A stretch of 64,000 nt of DNA. Origin: Streptomyces chattanoogensis (GTDB taxonomy: Bacteria; Actinomycetota; Actinomycetes; Streptomycetales; Streptomycetaceae). The stretch spans positions 1-64,000 of the forward strand of contig NZ_LGKG01000124.1 in NCBI RefSeq assembly GCF_001294335.1, written 5' to 3'. Shown in pieces: positions 34,105 to 41,944 of the stretch. Under the pieces are notes generated by a model. That model ran no database searches and was not told where the DNA came from. It was given only the letters and a program-made list of their open reading frames with translations. Within the stretch, counting starts at the first letter, position 1, and each line of letters starts with the position of its first letter. The position numbers and the translations under genes are program-made.

Positions 34105-34285
34105 AGCCGGGCACCTCCCCGTGCAGTGCGTGCGCGCCGCGGCCCCGGGGACCGGACGCGCTTCTGTAAGCAACAACAAACTCCTGTGCCAGGTTGTTGC
34201 CCGTTCCCGCCCGGAACACAACGCACGCACCGCAGCTGCCCTCTAACGGAACGCAGTCGGCCGGGCCTCTGCCGCGCTCGGCTAA

Positions 34286-34291
34286 TAGGCT
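34286..34291 (+). promoter_or_regulatory. -10 element (TAGGCT) of cbs
   Basis: TAGGCT 46 bases upstream of the GTG at 34338, followed by a GGAG ribosome-binding site at 34328-34331. Confidence 0.45.
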
Positions 34292-34337
34292 GACGGCACG
34301 GGCGCAGGAGAGCGTGCCCCCGACCGCGGAGACCACC

Positions 34338-35726
34338 GTGCAGTTTTACGATTCGATGATTGAGCTCGTCGGCAACACCCCGCTGGTACGGCTCAACAGC
34401 GTGACCAAAGGAATCCAGGCCACCGTCCTGGCGAAGGTCGAGTACTTCAACCCGGGCGGTTCGGTCAAGGACCGGATCGCGCTGCGGATGATCGAGGCCG
34501 CCGAGGAGTCGGGCGAGCTGCAGCCGGGCGGCACCATCGTGGAGCCGACCTCCGGCAACACCGGGGTGGGCCTGGCGATCGTGGCCCAGCAAAAGGGCTA
34601 CAAGTGCATCTTCGTCTGCCCCGACAAGGTGTCGACCGACAAGATCAATGTGCTGCGGGCCTACGGTGCCGAGGTGGTGGTCTGCCCGACGGCGGTGGAC
34701 CCCGAGCACCCGGACTCGTACTACAACGTCTCCGACCGGCTGGTCCGGGAGACGCCGGGCGCCTGGAAGCCCGACCAGTACAGCAACCCCAACAACCCGC
34801 GGTCGCACTACGAGACGACCGGTCCGGAGCTGTGGGCGCAGACCGACGGCCGGATCACCCACTTCGTGGCGGGCGTCGGCACCGGCGGCACGATCAGCGG
34901 CACCGGCCGCTATCTGAAGGACGCCAGCGAGGGCCGGGTCAAGGTCATCGGGGCGGACCCGGAGGGCTCGGTCTACAGCGGCGGCTCCGGGCGCCCGTAT
35001 CTGATCGAGGGGGTCGGCGAGGACTTCTGGCCGACCGCGTACGACCGTACGGTGGCCGACGGGATCGTGGCGGTCTCCGACAAGGACGCCTTCCAGATGA
35101 CCCGCCGCCTCGCCAAGGAGGAGGGCCTGCTGGTCGGCGGCTCCTGCGGCATGGCGGTGGTGGCCGCCCTCGAGGTCGCCTCGGACCTGGGGCCGGACGA
35201 CGTGGTGGTCGTTCTCCTCCCGGACAGCGGCCGCGGCTATCTCTCCAAGATCTTCAACGACGAGTGGATGGCCGACTACGGCTTCCTGGAGGAGAGCGGC
35301 ACCGCGGCGCGGGTCGGCGAGGTGCTCGAGCACAAGGAGGGCGCGCTGCCCTCGCTGGTGCACATGCACCCGGAGGAGACCGTCGGTGAGGCGATCGAGG
35401 TCCTGCGCGAGTACGGCGTCTCGCAGATGCCGATCGTCAAGCCGGGCGCCGGGCACCCGGACGTGATGGCCGCCGAGGTCATCGGTTCGGTGGTGGAGCG
35501 GGAGCTGCTGGACGCGCTGTTCACCCAGCGGGCCTCGCTCACCGACCCGCTGGAGAAGCACATGTGCCCGCCGCTGCCGCAGGTCGGCTCGGGTGAGGCG
35601 GTCGCCGACCTGATGGCGGTCCTGGAGAACGCGGACGCCGCGATCGTCCTCGTCGAGGGCAAGCCGAAGGGTGTGGTGAGCCGGCAGGACCTGCTGGCCT
35701 TCCTGGCGCGCGGGGTCGCCAAGTAA
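34338..35726 (+). CDS. cbs: cystathionine beta-synthase
   Basis: 462 residues with a fold-type II PLP domain (1-~310) and two C-terminal CBS domains (~335-460). PLP Lys44 lies in FNPGGSVKDRIALRM; EPTSGNTGVGLAIVAQQKG and GVGTGGTISGTGRYLK bind substrate and cofactor phosphate. CBS domains are seen as GALPSLVHMHPEETVGEAIE and GVVSRQDLLAFLARG. It condenses homocysteine and serine to cystathionine in reverse transsulfuration; a cysteine-synthase-like activity is possible. GTG at 34338 begins the conserved QFYDSMIELVGNTPLVRLNS. Single gene ended by the hairpin 35939-35996. Confidence 0.93.
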   Translation: MQFYDSMIELVGNTPLVRLNSVTKGIQATVLAKVEYFNPGGSVKDRIALRMIEAAEESGELQPGGTIVEPTSGNTGVGLAIVAQQKGYKCIFVCPDKVSTDKINVLRAYGAEVVVCPTAVDPEHPDSYYNVSDRLVRETPGAWKPDQYSNPNNPRSHYETTGPELWAQTDGRITHFVAGVGTGGTISGTGRYLKDASEGRVKVIGADPEGSVYSGGSGRPYLIEGVGEDFWPTAYDRTVADGIVAVSDKDAFQMTRRLAKEEGLLVGGSCGMAVVAALEVASDLGPDDVVVVLLPDSGRGYLSKIFNDEWMADYGFLEESGTAARVGEVLEHKEGALPSLVHMHPEETVGEAIEVLREYGVSQMPIVKPGAGHPDVMAAEVIGSVVERELLDALFTQRASLTDPLEKHMCPPLPQVGSGEAVADLMAVLENADAAIVLVEGKPKGVVSRQDLLAFLARGVAK

Positions 35727-35753
35727 GCCGGCCGCCGTCGTGTTGCCGTACGG

Positions 35754-35833
35754 GTGTTAAGTGGCCGTCAGGAAACGGGCCTGCACCGCAAGGTGTACGT
35801 ATGCGTCACGTGTTCGCAGCACGGACTTAACAC
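35754..35833. repeat. spaced inverted repeat GTGTTAAGT / ACTTAACAC
   Basis: Perfect 9-bp arms at 35754-35762 and 35825-35833, 62 bases apart, with an AT content unusual for the region. The interior includes GTACGTATGCGTCACGTG. It could close a long RNA structure downstream of cbs or mark two regulator half sites. Confidence 0.5.
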
Positions 35834-35938
35834 TCGTCAGGCACATTGATGACTACGGCGATACGGACCTCCGGAGCGGCTCCCGGACCTCCACGATCGC
35901 CAGGACGCGACACCCGGCCCTGACCCGGTCCGCGTCCC

Positions 35939-35996
35939 TTGCGGGGACCGCCGTCGTCCCGCCCCCGGCTCGGCCGGGGTGCGGCGGTCCCCGCAA
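35939..35996 (+). terminator. strong terminator downstream of cbs
   Basis: Perfect 15-bp stem TTGCGGGGACCGCCG / CGGCGGTCCCCGCAA enclosing an inner CCCCCGG / CCGGGG dyad, followed by CAGTCTTTTG on the plus strand. Confidence 0.75.
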
Positions 35997-36219
35997 CAGT
36001 CTTTTGTGCGGGCGGTGGTGCGGGTTGCCGGGCGGGGGCTCGTTCCGGGCGCCGCAGCGCAGCGGCTCGCTGGGCTCTGCCCCGCGCCCGTCGGTCATCT
36101 GCACCTTCAGGGAAGGGTCGGACGGATCCTCCGCGGGATGCGGGTGCCCCTGGCAGGCCGCAACGCGGCGGGTCCGGACGGTATGCCGGTGGTGTGCCGG
36201 ATGATCGGCGAGATGCCGG

Positions 36220-37647
36220 CTAGCCCTTCGGTCCGGCTGCGGCCTCTTCCTCGTCGAGCGGCCCCGCGCCCGGGATGCGGGCGGTGTCGCGGTGGCCGAC
36301 GGCCCAGTACAGGGCGGCAGGCACGGCGAGGCCCACCAGCCAGGAGATGTCGGCGCCGCCGAGGGGCGCGACCAGGGGGCCGGTGTAGAAGTGCGTGGCC
36401 AGGAAGGGGAGTTGGGTCAGCACGCCGAGGGTGTACACCGTCAGCGCCCGGGCGTTCCAGGCGCCGTAGCGGCCGCCGGGGTCGCTGAGTGCCGGGATGT
36501 CGTAGCGCTCTTTGGAGATCAGGTAGTAGTCGACCAGGTTGATCGCCGACCACGGCGTGAAGAAGGTCAGCAGGAAGAGCAGGAAGTCCTTGAAGGAGGT
36601 GAGGAAGGAGTCCTTGCCCAGGAGGGCGACCGCGGTGCCGGCGACCATGATCCCGGCGATATAGGCGGCGCGGCCGCGAGGGGAGAGCGTCCGCTGCCCG
36701 CGGAACCCGCTGACACTGGTCACCAGCGACATGAAGCCGCCGTAGGTGTTGAGGATGTTGATCGTGAGCTTGCCGAGGGCGATGACGAAGTAGAGGAACG
36801 AGGCGATCAGCCCGGCGCCGCCCAGGCCCACGATGTAGGTGACCTCATGTCCCACGAAGGCGCCGGGGGCCGCGGCCGCCGCCAGCGCCCCGAAGGTCAT
36901 CGACCACTGGGACCCGAGGACGGAGCCCGACAGCGTCCACCAGAACGTGGCGCGCGCCGAGGTGTGCCGCGGCAGATAGCGCGAGTAGTCCGCGACATAC
37001 GGCCCGAACGCCAGCTGCCAGGAGGCCGAGAGGGAGACGGCGAGCAGGAAGACGGGCAGCCCGAAGCGGTGGTCGTGCAGGAGCGTGCCGAGGTCGGCGC
37101 GCTGGAGGAGCCGTACGCCCAGATAGACGAAGGCCAGCGCGCAGACCAGGCCGGCGATCCGCCCGAGGGTGTGGATCAGCCGGTAGCCGACGGCCGCGGC
37201 GACGGCGGTGATCGCGGCGAAGACGACGATCCCGGTCGTGTCGCCGAGGTGTGTCAGCTCGCCGACCGCCTGCCCCGCCAGCACACTTCCGCTCGCGAAG
37301 AACCCGATGTACATCACGATCACCAGCGCCAGCGGCACCACCGCCCCGCGCACCCCGAACTGCGCCCGCGACGTGATCATCTGCGGCAGCCCCAGCCGCG
37401 GCCCCTGCGCGGAGTGCAGCGCCATCACCGCCCCGCCCAGCAGATTGCCGAGCAGCAGCCCGATCAGCGACCAGAAGGCGTTCGCCCCGAAGACGACGGC
37501 CAGGGCACCGGTGATGACGGCGGTGATCTGGAGATTGGCGCCCAGCCAGAGGGTGAACTGGCTGACCGCGCTGCCGTGCCGTTCGTCGTCGGGGACGACG
37601 TCGATCGAGCGCTGTTCCACCACGCCTGCCATGCCGCCGCCTGCCAT
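36220..37647 (-). CDS. NCS1-family permease (cytosine/purine/allantoin type)
   Basis: 475-residue membrane permease with ~12 helices. Family hallmarks are FTLWLGANLQITAVITGAL near helix 1, GLPQMITSRAQFGVRG, PYVADYSRYLPRHTSA and FFTPWSAINLVDYYL. NCS1 proteins import nucleobases, allantoin, hydantoins or thiamine with protons or sodium; the cargo is not evident. ATG at 37647 has GAGG at about 8 bases; an ATG at 37632 is possible. It is the last gene of a minus-strand run after the amidohydrolase and CDO-like genes, with the 14-bp repeats between. Confidence 0.9.
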   Translation of the reverse strand: MAGGGMAGVVEQRSIDVVPDDERHGSAVSQFTLWLGANLQITAVITGALAVVFGANAFWSLIGLLLGNLLGGAVMALHSAQGPRLGLPQMITSRAQFGVRGAVVPLALVIVMYIGFFASGSVLAGQAVGELTHLGDTTGIVVFAAITAVAAAVGYRLIHTLGRIAGLVCALAFVYLGVRLLQRADLGTLLHDHRFGLPVFLLAVSLSASWQLAFGPYVADYSRYLPRHTSARATFWWTLSGSVLGSQWSMTFGALAAAAAPGAFVGHEVTYIVGLGGAGLIASFLYFVIALGKLTINILNTYGGFMSLVTSVSGFRGQRTLSPRGRAAYIAGIMVAGTAVALLGKDSFLTSFKDFLLFLLTFFTPWSAINLVDYYLISKERYDIPALSDPGGRYGAWNARALTVYTLGVLTQLPFLATHFYTGPLVAPLGGADISWLVGLAVPAALYWAVGHRDTARIPGAGPLDEEEAAAGPKG

Positions 37648-37764
37648 GCATCCGCCTCGGGTCGCGCCTGTATGGGTCCATGCAGAATCGACGTCGATGA
37701 ATGGCGGGTCAAGGGGCGGGACGGGAACGGTGGTTGATTCGTGTTGACGGGGCGGGTGCGTGGC

Positions 37765-37820
37765 TCGAGGCCCGCGGGTCGAGGCCCGCGGCTCAAGGCC
37801 CACGGATCAAGGCCCGCGGC
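37765..37820. repeat. four tandem 14-bp repeats
   Basis: Units TCGAGGCCCGCGGG, TCGAGGCCCGCGGC, TCAAGGCCCACGGA, TCAAGGCCCGCGGC follow each other without gaps and end exactly at the stop codon of the cysteine dioxygenase-like gene. Each holds GGCCCGCGG, which can pair within or between units. They lie between that gene and the permease. Confidence 0.85.
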
Positions 37821-38378
37821 TCAGGCGGCGGGCGCCTCGCCGATCGGCCGGAGCTCGTCCGCGTACGACACCGAGATCCGCCGCATCAGCCCGTCGGCGG
37901 TGATGTCGTACTGGCCGAGGCGCCACAGCGGCGGCGAGTACGCGTGCACCGACACCGCATCGTCCGTCGCCCCCGCGAGACGGTGGATATGGTCCGGGCC
38001 GAAGCAGAAGGAGGTGCCCGCGACGACGGCGGCGGTCAGATGCTCCCCGCCGATCCGGGGGTTGGACTCGGTCAGCACGCCCTGCACGACGCGCACCGCC
38101 CCCGAGGAGATGTCGTGGTCGTGCCAGCCGGTGTCGTTCCGCCGGGTCCAGCACAGCAGCCAGACGTCGACGAACTCGTCGCGGTACAGGGACGCGTAGT
38201 GGCGCTCGCCGTCGGAGAAGGCGACCTGCTCGTGCCACAGGTCCGGGCGGGCGGCGAGCCCGTCGACCAGCTCCCGCAGTTCGCGCTTGTCGAGGTTGCG
38301 CTCCGGCAGCGCGGCGAACGGCCCCTCGCCGCCGGGGACTTCACGGGCGGCGTCGGCCTGGGTGGCGGCGGACGTCAT
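37821..38378 (-). CDS. cysteine dioxygenase-like cupin protein
   Basis: 185 residues, cupin fold of the cysteine dioxygenase (CDO I) family. Metal-binding histidines are seen in TGWHDHDISSGAVRVVQG and FGPDHIHRLAG, i.e. the two His of the first cupin motif and the third in the second motif. By family it would oxidise cysteine or a related thiol (such as mercaptopropionate) to a sulfinate with Fe(II) and O2. It overlaps the amidohydrolase gene as ATGA (stop 38375 against start 38378), so the pair is co-translated under the LacI-type dyad upstream. Confidence 0.82.
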   Translation of the reverse strand: MTSAATQADAAREVPGGEGPFAALPERNLDKRELRELVDGLAARPDLWHEQVAFSDGERHYASLYRDEFVDVWLLCWTRRNDTGWHDHDISSGAVRVVQGVLTESNPRIGGEHLTAAVVAGTSFCFGPDHIHRLAGATDDAVSVHAYSPPLWRLGQYDITADGLMRRISVSYADELRPIGEAPAA

Positions 38379-39292
38379 GGGCGGTCTCCTTTCGCCGGGC
38401 CCAGCAGGCGGGCCGGGTTGACGGTGCGCAGGGCGTGGACGGCGGCCGCAGCGCCGAGGTCCGGGACCACGGGCTCGGCATAGGGGCGGTCGCTGCCGCT
38501 GACCAGCGCGTCGATGCCGACCGCCCGTACGAGTGCGTCCACCGCGCGCGTTCCGTACGAGGACGTTTCATAGAAGAGGTTGCGGTCCACCCGGCCGCGG
38601 TCGCGGCCGCCGCCGCGGGCGACCAGCCGCTCGCCGTGCAGCGGCGCCAGGCCGGCCAGCGCGGCGAAGCAGACCCGCAGGTCCGGGTGGCGCGGCCGGC
38701 CGAAGGCGCGGAAGGCGAACCAGGAGGCGTGCAGCTGCTGGAGGTACGGGACGAGCGCGGGCCACCAGGAGGGCGAGTCCTCGGCGGCAGGGGGCGCCGC
38801 GCCGGGGTGGACGAACAGCGGTTTCCCGAGCTCTTGCGTGACGTCCAGGAGCGGCGCGCAGCGGGCCCAGCCGTCGGCGTCGAGCAGGGCGGTGGCGGGG
38901 AGCTGCAACCCGACGCAGCCGCGCGCAAGCTCCCGCCGCAGCGCCTCGGGGTCCGGCTCCGGTGCGGACAGGCACACGGAGGCCCAGACGCCGAACGGGG
39001 CGGGCAGCTCCAGCGCGCCCTCATGGAAGGCGCCGAGCAGCGGGCCGGCCTCCCCGGGCGGCAGATACTCGATGCCGAGCGGGCTGGAGAGCGACACCAG
39101 CGCCCGGTCGAGGCCGTCCGCGCGGGCGAGCCGGACCCGGGCCGCGACGTCGTGGTCGGCCGGGTCGACGGCGTACGGCGGTTCGCCCGGCAGTCGCAGG
39201 GTCCAGCCGTCCAGCAGCGGCGGCGCCGTACGCGCCCGCAGCAGCGCGAGGAACTCCCGCGGCCAGATGTGCTGGTGCACGTCGGTGGGCAT
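38375..39292 (-). CDS. amidohydrolase-2 family protein
   Basis: 305 residues of the metal-dependent amidohydrolase/decarboxylase superfamily. MPTDVHQHIWPREF gives the metal His-x-His, FVHPGAAP the third His, CFAALAGLAPLHGERL, and VSGSDRPYAEPVVPDLG the Asp near the C-terminus. Members hydrolyse lactones or amides or decarboxylate aromatic acids; substrate unknown. First gene of the operon with the CDO-like gene, controlled from the large dyad 39346-39392 immediately upstream. Confidence 0.82.
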   Translation of the reverse strand: MPTDVHQHIWPREFLALLRARTAPPLLDGWTLRLPGEPPYAVDPADHDVAARVRLARADGLDRALVSLSSPLGIEYLPPGEAGPLLGAFHEGALELPAPFGVWASVCLSAPEPDPEALRRELARGCVGLQLPATALLDADGWARCAPLLDVTQELGKPLFVHPGAAPPAAEDSPSWWPALVPYLQQLHASWFAFRAFGRPRHPDLRVCFAALAGLAPLHGERLVARGGGRDRGRVDRNLFYETSSYGTRAVDALVRAVGIDALVSGSDRPYAEPVVPDLGAAAAVHALRTVNPARLLGPAKGDRP

Positions 39293-39345
39293 GCGCTGCC
39301 TCCGGTCCCGGCAAGGTGCTCGGCTCGGCCTGTGTGCTGCTGCTC

Positions 39346-39392
39346 AACCGTTTCACTTAAGCGCTTAACTGATGCGTTTAAGTGAAACGGTT
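39346..39392. promoter_or_regulatory. large LacI-type operator dyad
   Basis: Perfect 15-bp arms AACCGTTTCACTTAA (39346-39360) and TTAAGTGAAACGGTT (39378-39392), with an inner palindrome TTAAGCGCTTAA (39357-39368). This CG-centred AT-flanked form is typical of LacI-family operators. It begins 54 bases upstream of the amidohydrolase start and 153 bases before the LacI gene. Confidence 0.75.
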
Positions 39393-39531
39393 AACTCGTC
39401 CGGCTGTCAAGGGTGGAGCGCGCCGCCTCCCAGGGCGTAAAGGGACGCCGCCCAGGGCGTAAAGAGGGGAGCGGGGGGACGGGGGAGCGGCCCGGACGGC
39501 GCTGTACGGCAAGGGTCGGTGCCTCCTTGGG

Positions 39532-39537
39532 TAGGCT
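39532..39537 (+). promoter_or_regulatory. -10 element (TAGGCT) of leaderless lacI-type gene
   Basis: TAGGCT ends seven bases before the ATG at 39545 and there is no ribosome-binding site, so the regulator mRNA is probably leaderless. Confidence 0.45.
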
Positions 39538-39544
39538 TCCGGAC

Positions 39545-40591
39545 ATGGCCAGGCCCAATAAGCGCACCACCCTCCGCGAGGTGGCCGAGGCCACCGGACT
39601 CTCCACCGCCGCCGTCTCCTACGCGCTGCGCGGCAAGCACGTCTCCAAGGAGACCGAGGAGCGGGTGCGCAAGGCGGCCGCCGACCTGGGCTACGAGGCC
39701 GACCCCATCGCCCGCGCCCTCGCCAGCGGCCGCACGAGCACGGTCGGCGTGCTGGCCGGCGACCTCCAGGACCTGTGGCAGCAGCAGCTGATGGCGGCCA
39801 TAGGACGCGAGCTTCTGGCCGGCGACCGCTACGCCCTGATCCTCGACGCCGGGGGCGACCCGGCCCGCGAGCTGGCCCTCGCCAAACAGCTCCGCGACCA
39901 GCGCGTCGACGGCCTTCTCGTCTCGCCCGTCGACCCCTCCGCGGAGGGCTGGGCGAAGATCGCCGAGGCGGTTCCCGTCGTGTCCATCGGCGATGCCCTG
40001 AGCCGGGCCCGTGCGGCCGGCGAGGTCCTCTTCGACAACCGTGCCGGCATCGACGCCGTCCTCGACTACCTGCGCGGCCTGGGCCACCGCCGGGTCACGG
40101 TCCTCACCCCCACCGGCCGCTCCACCCCCGACCGCCCCGCCGACGTCTACGTCCGCGAGGCCGCCGACCGCCTCGGCATCGAGGCCGAAGTCCTGCCCTG
40201 TGCCCAGGAGTTGAACGAGGCCACGGCCGTCGCCCGGCGCGTCCTGACCAACGCCCCGGACGGCCGCCCCCGCACCGCCCCCGCCGGCCTCGCCCCGCCC
40301 ACCGCCGTCTTCTGCTTCTCCGACTCCATCGCCTACGGCGTCTACGCGGCCGCCGCCGAGGCCTCCCTCACCGTGGGCCGCGACCTGTCCGTCGTCGGCT
40401 TCGACGACCACCCCGTCTCCCGCGTCCTCACCCCACCCCTGACCACCGTCGACTGGGGCCTCACCGACATCGCCAAGGAAGCCGCCCGTCTGGCGGTCGC
40501 CGCCATCGAGGGCCGCCGGGTCCGCCGTAAACGCATCTTGTGTGCGCCCCGGCTGTCCGAGCGGGGCTCGGCGGTGGCGGTGCGCCGATGA
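39545..40591 (+). CDS. LacI-family transcriptional regulator
   Basis: 348 residues. N-terminal HTH ([20 protein letters not shown], then [19 protein letters not shown]) and hinge ([20 protein letters not shown]), then a periplasmic-binding-like sensor domain (about 60-335; [46 protein letters not shown]). It is divergent from the amidohydrolase-CDO operon with the large dyad between, so local control of that operon by a small-molecule inducer is likely. ATG at 39545 follows its -10 directly. Confidence 0.92.
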   Translation: MARPNKRTTLREVAEATGLSTAAVSYALRGKHVSKETEERVRKAAADLGYEADPIARALASGRTSTVGVLAGDLQDLWQQQLMAAIGRELLAGDRYALILDAGGDPARELALAKQLRDQRVDGLLVSPVDPSAEGWAKIAEAVPVVSIGDALSRARAAGEVLFDNRAGIDAVLDYLRGLGHRRVTVLTPTGRSTPDRPADVYVREAADRLGIEAEVLPCAQELNEATAVARRVLTNAPDGRPRTAPAGLAPPTAVFCFSDSIAYGVYAAAAEASLTVGRDLSVVGFDDHPVSRVLTPPLTTVDWGLTDIAKEAARLAVAAIEGRRVRRKRILCAPRLSERGSAVAVRR

Positions 40592-40775
40592 GACGGCTCC
40601 CGCGGTCACCGGCCCCATCGGTCTGAAGGCGGCGACCGTGCCTGCGGCAGGCGTGCCGGTCCCGGGCACCTCGCGCTGCGCCCCCCTCGCCCGGGGAGCA
40701 GACTGGGGCACGGTGCTCCGGTACCGTCGTCGCACGCGTGCCGGTGGTCGGCCGACGGGTGGATGGCGGTCCTCG

Positions 40776-41810
40776 ATGAGCGAAATCGCGGTGGACGTGG
40801 CAGGGGACGGCGGGGCCCGGCAGGGTGGTGCGCCGGGCGAGTTGGCGGACCGGCTGGAGGCGCACCGCGCCGAGCTGACCGGGTACTGCTACCGCATGCT
40901 GGGGTCCGCGTTCGAGGCCGAGGACGCCGTGCAGGAGACCATGGTGCGGGCCTGGCGGAGTTATGCGCGGTTCGAGGGGCGGTCCTCCCTGCGGTCCTGG
41001 CTCTACCGGATCGCGACGAATGTGTGCCTGGATCTGCTCAAGGGGAGCCGGCGGCGGGCGCGGCCGATGGATCTCGCGTCGCCGTCGAGCGTGGACACCC
41101 CGGTGGGGAACGGGCTGCCCGAGGCCACCTGGATCGGGCCGGTGCCGGACGGGCGGGTGCTGGCCGAGGCCGCGGATCCGGCGGAGGCCGCCGTCGCACG
41201 GGAATCGATCCGGCTCGCCTTCGTCTCCGCACTGCAGCGGCTGGCGCCCCGGCAGCGGGCGGTACTGATTCTGCGGGAGGTGCTGAGCTGGTCGGCGAGC
41301 GAGGTCGCGGAGCTGCTCGGCAGTTCGGTGGCCGCGGTCAACAGCGCGCTGCAGCGGGCGCGGGCGACGCTCGCCGTGGACGAGGCCCCGGCCGCCCCGC
41401 CGTTGGACGACGCGCAGCAGGCGCTGCTCAAGCGCTACGTCGACGCGTTCGAGCGCTTCGACATGGAGGCGCTGACGGCCCTGCTGCACGAGGACTCGAC
41501 GCTGTCGATGCCGCCGTACGCGCTCTGGCTGCGCGGCCGCGAGGACATCGTGCGCTGGATGCGGGGGCCCGGGCGCGGCTGCGAGGGGTCGCATCTGGTG
41601 CCGCTGACGGCCAACGGGCGGCCGGCGTTCGGACAGTACCGGGCGGGCGGTGAGCCCTGGGCGATCCAGGTGATCGAGACGGCCGGCGGGCGGATCACCG
41701 CGCTGCAGTCGTTCCTGGACACGGAGCGGCTGTTTCCGCTGTTCGGGCTGCCCATGCGGTGGCCGGACCCGTCCGGGGGCGGCTCCGGCGAGCCGGTTCC
41801 CGGCAGCTGA
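40776..41810 (+). CDS. ECF-type sigma factor with SnoaL-like C-terminal domain
   Basis: 344 residues. Region 2 ([54 protein letters not shown]) and region 4 ([40 protein letters not shown]) are clear, residues ~25-205. The last ~130 residues are a SnoaL/NTF2-like domain ([40 protein letters not shown]), as in SigG/SigJ-type and ECF41-type factors, where the tail modulates activity in place of an anti-sigma factor. No anti-sigma gene is adjacent. ATG at 40776 is the best start. Confidence 0.88.
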   Translation: MSEIAVDVAGDGGARQGGAPGELADRLEAHRAELTGYCYRMLGSAFEAEDAVQETMVRAWRSYARFEGRSSLRSWLYRIATNVCLDLLKGSRRRARPMDLASPSSVDTPVGNGLPEATWIGPVPDGRVLAEAADPAEAAVARESIRLAFVSALQRLAPRQRAVLILREVLSWSASEVAELLGSSVAAVNSALQRARATLAVDEAPAAPPLDDAQQALLKRYVDAFERFDMEALTALLHEDSTLSMPPYALWLRGREDIVRWMRGPGRGCEGSHLVPLTANGRPAFGQYRAGGEPWAIQVIETAGGRITALQSFLDTERLFPLFGLPMRWPDPSGGGSGEPVPGS

Positions 41811-41842
41811 GGGCGTGGCTCCGGGGCTGCCGCTTGCCCGAC

Positions 41843-41860
41843 CTGCATAGTGTCATGCAG
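41843..41860. promoter_or_regulatory. inverted repeat upstream of the aromatic-lyase-like gene
   Basis: CTGCAT (41843-41848) and ATGCAG (41855-41860) around AGTGTC, about 85 bases upstream of the start. The RpiR gene downstream makes a local regulator plausible. Confidence 0.4.
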
Positions 41861-41944
41861 AGTCTTAGCGTGTGAATAGGGGGGCAAGGGGCGGACGCGC
41901 GGACGTACCTCGCCCGTGGCTCCACAGCGCGTCACAAGAGGGAG

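Larger units (their letters stand above)
35727..36219. other. intergenic region cbs-permease
   Basis: 493 bases between convergent genes. It contains the spaced dyad GTGTTAAGT / ACTTAACAC (35754-35833), a strong terminator (35939-35996), and otherwise no coding signal. Confidence 0.5.

Noticed and set aside
37765..37820. Possible CRISPR array
   Set aside because: 14-bp units follow each other with no spacers and there are no cas genes.
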